Source: Haliclona indistincta (taxonomy: Eukaryota > Porifera > Demospongiae > Haplosclerida > Chalinidae). Taken from it: a DNA stretch of 64,000 bases. Both the position numbers and the translations under genes were made by a program. The stretch is taken from the NCBI GenBank assembly GCA_964017065.1, contig OZ024784.1:4631152-4695151 (forward strand), written 5' to 3'. Below the pieces are notes generated by a model. It saw only the letters and a program-made list of their open reading frames with translations, was not told where the DNA came from and did not search any database. Below are positions 46,501 through 57,298 of this stretch, piece after piece (the stretch's first letter is position 1; each line of letters starts with the position of its first letter).

Positions 46501-48663
46501 ATGCCTTGAGTAGCTTCACCGTTTTCCACAAACTTTTTCCCAAGAAGACTGCGAATGAGACTCGTCTTCCCAACTCTCTCCTCTCCAAGTACCAGCAGCT
46601 GAAGTCGCTTGATGGTAGTCTTCCCTTCCTTGAGAGCATTGCGATACTGTTTAACATACTCCGGTCCACGCCTCCTAATGGCTGCAGGGATTACCTCTAG
46701 TAAAGGAAAATTAAACAATAGTTAAAAAACAATTTACAAACAAGCACCAACCTGTATCCCGATAATATTCAGCTTTTTTCTTATCCTACACAAAAACAAT
46801 CATAATAATGATAAAATTAATGATTATTCTATCTTACATTGTTTTCGATTTCCTTCAGACTCTCAAATTTTGAATGACTTTTCAGTTCATCCTCAACATT
46901 GATATTAACCTGCTTACAGCATGTATGGTAGGCTGTGTCTCCATGCTGTGTCGCAGTGATTAATGATTGACACAATGCTTGACAATGCTAACCTTGTTCT
47001 CTGTTAGCATAGGGTCCAGGCCAGCAGCAAGCAAAGCTTTAGCTATTACTGCGGACTCCTTTGAATCATGCATTGCAGCCAAATGAAGGCAACTAAGACC
47101 TTCCTATAACGAAAGGAGAAAGAGACGTGACAGTCTGTCAATAAATGCATTAACTTGCCATTGTGGTAATCGTTGGATCTGCCCCAGCTTCCAGCAATCT
47201 ATGCACTAGAGTGTTCTTCTGATACTGACATGCAGTCAACAGTGGAGTATAGCCTTTCTGTAGGTCAATAATAATATTATCCAGGACTGCTATGGTTCCA
47301 GATTATCAACCTTGTTTCTCTTATTGATTATCTCCTTGCAAGCACTCTTTTCCAGTAGCCATTCTAGTATCTCAAGACTGCCAGAACAACACACATAATG
47401 TAGTACTGTGAGACCAGACTAAAGGAAAGGAAATGAAGAATACACAGAGATGAGATGAGCATTAGTACCTTGTTAGGAGTTGAATACACTGATTGATCAG
47501 TGATATGATGGTCCATACGTTTAAGAAGGTCTAGATAACCATTTTGAACAGCTAATGATATCGCATTCAAGCGATTCTGTTGAGATTAAAAGAGTTTAAA
47601 CCACCAAACCACTACTAACAAACATACTCGATTTTGTGGCACACACAACTGCTCACACGCATCAGATGGATCACAAGATGAGAGAAGCCACTCAACCACA
47701 CCAAATTGGTTTTCTTTCACAGCAAACATAAATGGTGTCCAGCCATCCTGAGATTAGGAGAGAATGACATGAAGAACATGAATCCAGTGTTACCTTGTTG
47801 GGAGAGTTGAATACTTTCATCCACGACACAGAATCCTGTTGTTGGCGTGAGAAAGCTGTCAGAAATGTGTCCAGCATTTCTGAGTGATTGTATTTACACA
47901 ACATATGAACTGACGTCATTCTCTTCTGAAAGAGAGAAACTTCAAAATAATATTTTAATCTTGGATTGCAATACCTTATTAGAGGCATCCAGGCGTATCC
48001 CAGGCTGTTCTAGCAAGAACTCAACAAGCTCTTTTCTTCTTGCTATATAATCCTTCTCTTCACAAGCCCTGACGTATTCCTCCACAGCCAGAAAAAGTGG
48101 AGGCAGCGTACCCTGGGAGTGATCACAACAGGCTTATTAATGGAATTACTGTATGTGTTGATCGATATACACAAGCCACACCTCCTGCTCTAACCTGCAA
48201 TGCTGTTAGGTCCTCATTCAAGATTGTACGAACTATCTCAACACTACTGCATGCTTTGATGGCCAGCAATAATGGTGTGTACTCTTTGAACTGCAAAGAA
48301 TAACTAACCAGTCTATGCCTGTTATAAACAGCTTTATCAGCTGACCTCATTGCCGAAATCTCCAGTTGTTCTAACTCTTAGCTCCAGGAGTTTGTCAAGA
48401 GCTCCCTTGTACCCGAGCTGACATGCCTTCATCAGTAAGCGTCTCAATGTCTGATCGCCTGAGAGTCGTTCATTGACTCTTTTCTGTTCGGATTGATGAG
48501 TAGCCCTCTCCTCGTCATGGGCCTGCTGGCTGCAGCTGGTCGAGGCGGACTCACGATCATAGTCAAACGGATCAGAATCTTCTTGGTGTTCTAAGGCATT
48601 AAATTGATCATCAGAACCTAGGTCATCTAGTATTTGTTGAACAATCGGGCCTTCTTCAGACAT
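43526..48663 (-). CDS. Ankyrin-Roc-COR GTPase (ROCO family), tandem copy 3
   Basis: Starts at 48663 (MSEEGPIVQQILDDLGSDD), 39 bp from the CARS1 stop on the same strand. The ankyrin exons (48350-46760) are almost the same as in copies 1 and 2. The P-loop GEERVGKTSL lies near 46580 and G3 DFAGQ is conserved, while the G-domain insert (46290-45930) is shorter, rich in Lys/Ser and different in sequence (TPRLKSTPTLKSTPTLTS). G4 is intact: GTHADSSLNG. The COR N-terminal half differs clearly from copies 1 and 2 (MTEVIELKLGTADYD). The Cys-pair domain is copy 2-like. The C-terminal exon holds an expanded 30-bp coding repeat in which a 10-bp deletion shifts the frame, giving a hydrophobic end that stops at TAG 43526. 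This copy lies beside intact CARS1, so it probably marks the ancestral position. Confidence 0.87.
43555..43915 (-). repeat. 30-bp coding minisatellite in the ROCO copy 3 C-terminus
   Basis: About eleven to twelve units of 30 bp. On the plus strand each reads TTGGTAGTTTGCACAGGAGG plus AAGAGAATTG; on the coding strand each encodes LPPVQTTNNS or a close variant. One unit near 43633-43660 has lost 10 bp. ROCO copy 2 has a single equivalent unit (near 38185), so the array expanded only in copy 3. Antisense frames also stay open through the array, which explains several spurious long ORFs there. Confidence 0.93.
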
Positions 48664-48702
48664 ATCAATCTCAATTTTTACAATCTCAATTTTTTATAAT
48701 AA

Positions 48703-51700
48703 TTAAGGAGTAGCTTCAGTTTTCCCCTTAGAATGACTGCTAAGGTACTCATTGTGTTTCTTCTCCTGAGCTTGCCACAGCTTTCGCAATTTCTTCATCT
48801 GCTTGTCGCTGATTGTTTCACCAGCAGTATTGTGTGTTGGTATACCATCACTATCAAACTGGCTGTACTTGTCCGTCTGATCACGGAACATGTCTTGAGG
48901 TCTAATACGAGCCTGAGCCTCACGCTCACGCTGCAACAAGACTCTTCATTATAGGCATTCTTAGACAGGCAACCTATAAACTCACTTGAGCTGTCTCTAG
49001 TTTCCTCTGCAGCTCTAGTTTAGCTTGCCTCTTCTCCTCCATCATCTGTGATATCATGAAATGTGTTCATCACAATACACGTGGCTGCATGCTTACTTGC
49101 TTTTCTGCCTCCCTCTCCTTCAGCAATGCTTCCTTTCCAACTAGCTTGATTCTTGTCTTTCCTACGAGTGACAAAGATGACATCACAACACAAGGCAGCA
49201 TGCTCAATTCACCTTTCTTGTCCTCTAGTTTAACTCCCAGCTCTACCAGAGCTTCATCTCTCAGCCAGTCACACAACTGCAGCAATGGCGTTGCTAAGAA
49301 GAGAGAGAAACTGCACTCTATGCAAACTCAGACACGAACATGTGTGCTGCTCAGGAGCATTGGTTGCATATACTGTGATCGTCAATACCTTTCTGTTCCA
49401 AAGCAGTGGTCCTTACTCTTTCCCTGAAATCTGCCAACACATCCAAGTAAGGGATCACCAGCTCTTCCTACAGCCAATATGAAACGTGATTTTATCCCTA
49501 ACCACCACTTCATTCTTACCTGACTAACAGCTTGGTCTCCCTCTACAGTAAATCCTATACCAGCATCGTGACCAGTCACTCCAAACATTTTGAAGAGTTG
49601 AGTAAGATAACTAGCAACAATCCCGAGCAACTGAGCATTAGGCGAGGCTTGATCAGCAATGTAGACATTACATGTAACCACCAGCTCCTTCATTAGGCGT
49701 ATTACAGTAGGACTGTCTACAGAATCTACACACATTGTAAAGTAGTCATGCAATCTATTCTGATATAGTGCATACCACACAGTGCAGCATGGATACTGGA
49801 CTTGGTATCAAGGAAGCTGTGATTATAGTGAGAATATTGATACAAATGATGTACTCTATCTCTCACCTTGCATTCAGACGTTTCTCAGGGTCGTCCCATT
49901 TGTTGAAACTCTCAACAAACGTGCCAGACTTGTTTTGACGAAGCAAATCCTTGACGTTAAGGAAGAATTCCTAACAGAACAACACTTTCAGTTTAGACAG
50001 GAATTGTGGTGCCTACATTAAAACTTTTCTCAATATACACAGCTTCCTTCATAGTGTTCTCAGAGTAGTCCAGAGTGGCTGCCCAAGAGTGGAGTAGGAA
50101 TGCTAGTCGTAGCTGCGATGAGGTATAACGTTGCAATGCTTCTCTGATAGTGACAAAATTCTTCAAAGATTTCGACATCTTGCAGCCCTCTATGGTGAGG
50201 TGACCAGAATGAAGGAAATATGTGATCCATTGATCATAGCCATAGTGAGCCTAAAGGAAGAACATGATTAATATTCATATAGTCAAAGTCCTAGTAGTAG
50301 ATTTACTTCAACTTGAGCAATTTCATTGTCGTGATGGGGGAACTTAAGGTCAAATCCACCTGTGTGTATGTCAGCTGTCTTTCCTAGAACATCACTGTAA
50401 CACAATACTAACAACACAATGTGTACGGAGTTATTGTACATACCATGCCATCACAGAGCACTCAATATGCCAACCAGGTCGGCCATTGCCCCATGGACTA
50501 GGCCATGCTGGCTCTCCTGGCTTGCTCGCTTTCCAAAGAGCAAAATCAATGTGGTTCTTCTTCTCTTTTAATCTATCAGCTGATACACTCAGCTCACCTG
50601 AGGGAGTATGATTGAACAAGAGAGAGCAGTGCATCACACTAACCTTCTCCTTCAGCCAAGGCACTAAGATCACCAACTGCTTCAGGAACTAGTTTAGCAT
50701 ATTTGTGATCAGGAGATTGAGAGAATTTGACAGTGTCGAAATACACAGAACCATTGGACTCATAACTGAGAAGAACAACAACTACCAAGAGTTAACTAGC
50801 TAGAGAACTACTTACGCATATCCATTTTGAATAATGTTCTCGACAAATGTGACTACCTCAGGCACATACTCACTCACTCGTGTCAGTACATCAGGAGGAA
50901 GCACCTACCAGCATCCAATATATCACACACAGTGACACACACACACACTGCAACATACATTGAGAGCAGTCATGTCAGCATGATACTGCTCCTCCCAGTG
51001 ACGAGTGAGTGCAGAGAATATACTGTGATCAGTCACACCTGCGCCATGCTGATAGGAGGACGAATAACACAAAATAACACACCTGGGTAAAAATATACAG
51101 CCTACCCTTGTATCCAACAATCTAGCTAGCGGGTCGCTGGCAGCATTTATCAGCTCAGTCTAATAAAAGAGCTAGTAATATTAATACAGTCAACATGTGT
51201 ATCACTTACTGGTGTGATACCAGCTGCTCCTTCTGCTCGATCCAACGCACTCACAGCCTTCGTCTGAATGGGTGGTATAATACTGATTACTCTACACACC
51301 ACCATACTCACCATTATATTAGTAAGCATGGTCTTCTTGTCTGGATTAGTCTCAGTATCAAGTCTTGCTTGAAGCAACTGCAATCAAACACACATACATG
51401 GTCTTGCTTATGCAAGCTCACCAGCTCCCAAACTCGCCCACTCTCTCCAACCACAACTAACTCCACTCACTCACCTTTATAGCTTCTTTTACATCAGCCA
51501 CAACAGTGGTTAAATCTGAAGACGAAGACAAGTACTGTTTGAGCAGGTAGTTCTGTCTGGCTTTGTTGATAATCTAGAGACAAAGATTAAGAGTGAAAGA
51601 CTAAATATGTCACTGTATAGCAATATAGCCTTATTTAGATCCATAACAACCCAGCACCTTATCATCTATGTCAGTAATATTCATAGCATAAAACACATCG

Positions 51701-52096
51701 TACTTGAAGTAATCAGTCATCACACGACGCAATATATCGAATGTGATGTATGATCTGTGAAGAAAAACGTCATAATGCAATAATCTTTGCTTATACATGT
51801 ACCTAGCATGTCCCATGTGAGAAGCATCGTACACAGTAGGTCCACAGCTGTACCACAGCACTCTCTTACCATCCAGTGGAACAAATAGCTCCTAATAATG
51901 GTATTGAATCATTCACAATAGATGAATCAACAGATTTTCGAAATTCTACCAAAACACACCTTCTTTCTCGTAAGGCTGTTGTATAAGTGCAGTTTAGGTA
52001 CTGAGGGTGCTGTAGAAATTTACGCAAATATACAATGAATTGCATCACTGCTGCAGTCTGCAGTAAAACAGGTAACTTGCCTTCTCCTGTCGCCAT
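48703..52096 (-). CDS. CARS1: Cytosolic cysteinyl-tRNA synthetase
   Basis: The start at 52096 (MATGE, exon 52096-52081) is joined through a GC-AG intron to [17 protein letters not shown]. Next come [19 protein letters not shown] (zinc Cys and HIGH-type HMGH, near 51820), [28 protein letters not shown], and the zinc-site block [13 protein letters not shown] (near 50480). [12 protein letters not shown] (KMSKS motif, near 50175) and RLAFLLHSW follow. The C-terminus has a Lys/Glu-rich coiled coil and the eukaryote-specific end [20 protein letters not shown], stop at 48703. It charges tRNA-Cys with cysteine in the cytosol. Both active-site signatures and the zinc ligands that can be seen are intact. 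It is head-to-head with MORN4 (197 bp apart). Its last exon was co-duplicated with the ROCO genes. Confidence 0.95.
52010..52080 (-). other. CARS1: GC-AG intron of CARS1
   Basis: On the minus strand the first coding exon ends GGAGAAG and is followed by GCAAGT, the classic GC donor context. The intron ends TTTCTACAG. Using GC gives [17 protein letters not shown], which matches CARS1 spacing. No GT donor nearby keeps the frame. Confidence 0.85.
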
Positions 52097-52293
52097 CTTG
52101 TGTTCACCACTACTCACTGCTCGTACTCCACTTACTCGAACGCACGTATTATTAGTACTTTTTACAATGTAGCTCCTTGCACTTCGACAAAGGGCTGTCA
52201 ACAATGACATAAGTCCTTCAAGTACTCGCGATCGCACGTGCAAGGTACGTAAGCATTATTTTCTTTAGTCTGTCCCAATAATTAAAATTAAAC
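52097..52293. promoter_or_regulatory. Divergent promoter between CARS1 and MORN4
   Basis: 197 bp between head-to-head start codons. It includes GTACTCGCGATCGCACGTGC, a CpG-containing stretch with TCGCGATCGC and the E-box CACGTG. It is probably a shared bidirectional promoter; start sites are not known. Confidence 0.45.
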
Positions 52294-55200
52294 ATGGCCC
52301 TCACGGTACAACGTGTCGAGTACACACAAGGAGACGTTTACGAGGGGGAATGGAGTGCAGACGGGAAAAGAAATGGCAAGGGACGACTCAAGATGGCAAC
52401 GGGTGCTGAGTATGCTGGTGAATTCATGAACGGATTTTTTCACGGATCTGGGGTCTTGCGATTTCGTTTAACCACTTACCTTACTATATACTGCTTGAAT
52501 CAACTAGGCTCGATGGAGCAGTGTAACTAGCCGCTCCATCAAGCCAATTATAATGCACTATGGCAGGCCACAAAGACCTGACAATTGTGCGTTGGGTGTG
52601 AAGCCCCACCCCAAGCCCCGCCCAAAGACACGCCCAATGAAGACGTCATTTGTGATGTGACGGCGTGTTATGAGATATGAATCACGTGAGCCGTCGTGAC
52701 ACATGAGATGAGGTCACTAGTATAAAGGATGACGTATAGTTGAAGGCGTGGCTAGGGGCGGAACAAAGGGGTGTGCCCACACATCACACCAAGGGACAAG
52801 TGTCCCCTGGTGGAGTTAATAACAAAATAAATGACGAAAGGAAAGAACAACAATGCTTGTAAGAACGATGTTGTTGGGAGGGGATGGTGGACAGAAGTAG
52901 CAGCTTCACCTCGACACTTTGGAGTAAGGTGACAGCTGCAGACTGAGGCGCGTGCTCGTAATGGAGATGTGCGCATGCGTGTCCGGGCAGGCCACGCAGG
53001 AGCGGCGCTGCCGGACACGACTGTGTTTATTATAGTCGGTGGTTAACCTTATTTAAAGCTACGCTCTAAATATCATTTAACCACTTACCTTACTATATAC
53101 TGCTTGAATCAACTAGGCTCGATGGAGCAGTGTAACTAGCCGCTCCATCAAGCCAATTATAATGCACTATGGCAGGCCACAAAGACCTGACAATTGTGCG
53201 TTGGGTGTGAAGCCCCACCCCAAGCCCCGCCCAAAGACACGCCCAATGAAGACGTCATTTGTGATGTGACGGCGTGTTATGAGATATGAATCACGTGAGC
53301 CGTCGTGACACATGAGATGAGGTCACTAGTATAAAGGATGACGTATAGTTGAAGGCGTGGCTAGGGGCGGAACAAAGGGGTGTGCCCATACGTCGCCCAA
53401 AAGGTTGTCTTGTCTTTCTTGTTTCCTTCTTTCTCTCCTTCTTTATAAGGCGACGAGGGGATGCACGATCCCAACGCTAATTGTTGTGGACAAAGCAAGA
53501 GCTACGAATGAAGACCCTACCAGAAGAAGGGGTGTTGTTGGGGTAATCCGGGAAAAATGTAGGGGAGAACAGCCATGCACTATATATGATGTCAATGATG
53601 TTGAGACATCGACATGACAATAGATGATTGTTTCAACAGTAGATGCGTTCCCCACCCTGCCTGCTGTTCGATATCCGATTCTTTGGGGCTGAGATTTGCC
53701 TGCAATTCAAGCTTGTATTCAAACTGCATGTGTTTATACCCTATACGCATACTAGGATATGGGTATAGTTTTGGCTCTTCTATGAAAAAGAGACATGTTC
53801 TGGTCGGCAACAGTAGATGTTCTGATGGCTCTTGGCTACAATTGCATTGTCCCGTTCACAAGTGTATGTAGCTTCGTTATTTTAGAGAGGGGTGTACACC
53901 AGGGGAACTGTTTAGGAGAACTGCACACATGTGTGCTTCTGAAGTGCAGCTTGTAGACCTGATAACAATAATTATTGAGTATGGAGTGGACATGAATGCG
54001 ATTGTATTGGATAGTATCAAGAGTAGCGTTCCAGAATGACTGAATGCATCTGAGTACATACTCGACATGGCACCACAAAAATGGATTTGCGCGAGAGCAT
54101 GAGCGCAGCAAGCATCATCTGCTCACAGTCAAAGGAACTGTTGCACCTGACATTACAGTGATAAGTTTTGTCTTGACAGAGGATTCTGTTTTTGTCGACT
54201 ACAAGAGTTCTTGAGACGCATACAGCTGATGAGGCATGGATTTCCCATGTAGAGTTAACCGGGAAATGAAACTGTGAGTGTATTAGCCAATGAATCTTTA
54301 TTTTGGCAAGACTAGCCTGACTTAACAGACCGTGTGAGAACACGCATGGGGGGAGGGACTGGAACAGGCCTCTGAATATGAGACTGAAGTCTGTAGCATA
54401 CTCTGTTAAAACGGGGATGCTGTGGTGACACTCCATGCCGTGCAGGCACTCGCCCAAAATCGTTGATTCTCAATTTCAAACGAGCACCCACACAACATGG
54501 AGCGCCAACACAACACCCCCGCTTTAACAGAGTAATTATGGTCAATAGAATATGCCTAGATAAAAGGTGTTGCTTCTGATAGATCATTGGAATGGACATT
54601 CTAATAAACAGTGAAAATGTAGGAGGTTGAGAATTTTTAGGCATATTCACTCCAGACACCGAATATTCGTTAAACTGGATTGCGTCCAGTTTAAGTGCGT
54701 TCGCACATGATTGCTACTCTAGATTAAGTCCAGGCTACCGCTGGTCCTGGTTTCAATCTGGAATGATGCGGGGTGACGTGCACATGCGTGCATGTGCATG
54801 CATTGAGCGTGAGGACGGAGAAGACAACTTCCTCCAGCAATGTGCTTAGAACGAGAGCCACATCTGTTTGGAGGAGTTTGCTTGCTTAGACGTGGCACTA
54901 TATGTTGAAGTACCAATGCAGGCAAGGCGATTTTGACCGGTACGGTAAGTACTTGTCAACACCAGATGTAAAAGGTATAGCAAGGCGATTTTGTAGCACA
55001 CATTGGGCATGGTTTGACACCCGATGTACGTTCATAATAGGAGACGATTTGCATTGTCTAACATTGTGACACAAATAGGTGCATGGTCTGGACGGTAAAG
55101 ACTCATGGGTACACTAGTACCGATGGAACTAGAGTCTTGGCTGCTATGTAAGCACTTGCCCTGGAGTGCGTGAGGGAGACAGGGGCACTGCAGCAAGTAG

Positions 55201-57263
55201 TTTTGGACGGACTCTAATGGACATGAATAAAAGTTGCGCATAGAGGATACTGCCAGAGGAGAATCCCTCTACCCCACAAAGAGCTATGGGGTAGCTTGGT
55301 AGGAATGAATATAGGGGGTGGACAGTGGGTGGATAAGGACTGGTCACAAGGAGGAATGCATGTACGTTTCCTCCTTAGATGACCCTATGGTTCATTATTA
55401 TGAGTTTTATGGTGCAGGCCTAAGTTGTGAGAGACAGGAGATCCATTACATACAGAGAAAGAGATCTGCAGGTGAGGAGGACATCACCATGCAGTGTTCT
55501 CAACGGCCGAGAAACTGACTGCCTATGGGAGAAACTGGTCGCCAAGATGGGCAGAGAGGTTAAGGTGGACTAGAGCCACGTAATTCTTTGAAGTGGTTAT
55601 AGCCGTCAGCTATGGCAGCAAAGTATGTATAGAGTTAGGGGCTTTCACACAACTGGCAGAGAGTCCATACTGGTCCATAGAGCAATGGGGGCCGTTGTGT
55701 GGTAATAAACTTATTTATCAGGGACTCAAAATTTACGCACACAGTGGTGTAGACATGGCAAGAGAAGCTACGTCGCTGCTTCAGGTACTCCAACAGTGAC
55801 CCTGGAGGTCAGTGTGCTTAGGGGTTCCACTGGTGGGAGTGGTCTGCAGTCAATCTTCCCCTAGTGCTACATTAATACTGGTATAACAAGGAGAGATTGT
55901 ATGGGTTGATCATCTCGGGACAGTGGTTTGTGCCGATAATGAGTTGGTACGAGTTGATAATGAGTTCCATTCAGCTTCCCTGAGCTGAATGGAAGCTGAA
56001 ACAGCTCAAAATGTTGAATAACTCAGTATGGCCATACCCTTAATTTTGACTAAATGAAACAGGTGAATGTGATATGCAACAGGTTTGGCTAGAAGTAGAG
56101 GCCTCCTGTGTTATTGCTGATGTGGTAGGAGAGAATGGCCGGAGTACAAGGAGATGTCACCTTGAGAGATGTGAGCCAATGAGAAGTTATAGAGCAAAAA
56201 TATGTGCATGGATGTGTGTGATGGCTGAATAGGCACACACTGTTCAGAGGTATAAGTTCGATACTGCCAAGCTTTGTACAGGAGTGTTATATACACAGTG
56301 GTAGTGCCTATAGACAAGGTCATGAGCATATTCTGAATGTGAGTCCTTCCATTACCACATGTCCTTGGTTAGGAAGTGTCTGGTTTGGATGGGAGGCATA
56401 GTGAGTGCTGCGGATGTTGAATCCACAAGGATATAATATAGGACCGGCTGTGTGATGAGAATGACCCATCACTGATAGAGTATGTATGAAGTTATGTTGA
56501 CAGAGTAAGCATGAGAACCATTGCGGAGAGGCAATGATGGACACACAGTAGCTAGATGAGAGCTGTTACTGTACCTACAAGAGGTGTAGCGAGGAAGAGA
56601 CTGACGGGACAGTCTTGTCAAGAAACAACACACACGTGCAGTGATGCTGTAAAAGGAGATTTGAGGAGTAGCCTGACAAGGCCACAAATGGAACACCGAG
56701 GTTGAGAGCGGTAAGAACCACAGTGCCGCCAGAGCGTGCACAGAGGTGTCTCAGAGGAAGTGGTAAGAAACCACAGTGCTGCCGGAGCAGGCTTAGGAGT
56801 CAACTTAGTAGGAGAGGTAAGAACCACAGTGCCGCCAGAGCGGGCGTAGAGGTGTCTCAATAGGAGTGGTAAAACCACAGTGCCGCCGGAGCGGGCTTAG
56901 GAGCCAACATAGTAGGAGTGGTAAGAACCACAGTGCCGCCAGAGCGGGCGTAGAGGTGTCTCAATAGGAGTGGTAAGAACCACAGTGCCGCCGGAGCGGG
57001 CTTAGGAGTCAACATAGTAGGAGTGGTAAGAACCACAGTGCCGCCAGAGCGTGCACAGAGGTGTCCCAGAGGGAGTGGTAAGAACCACAGTGCTGCCAGA
57101 GCAGGCTTAGGAGTCAACTTAGTAGGAGTGGTAGGAACCACAGTGCTGCCGGAGCAGGCTTAGGAGTCAACTTAGTAGGAGTGGTAAGAACCACAGTGCC
57201 GCCAGAGTGGGCGTAGAGGTCACAGGATGGTGACAGCAAGTGAGACACACCAACCAGGCACAG

Positions 57264-57298
<35 letters not shown>

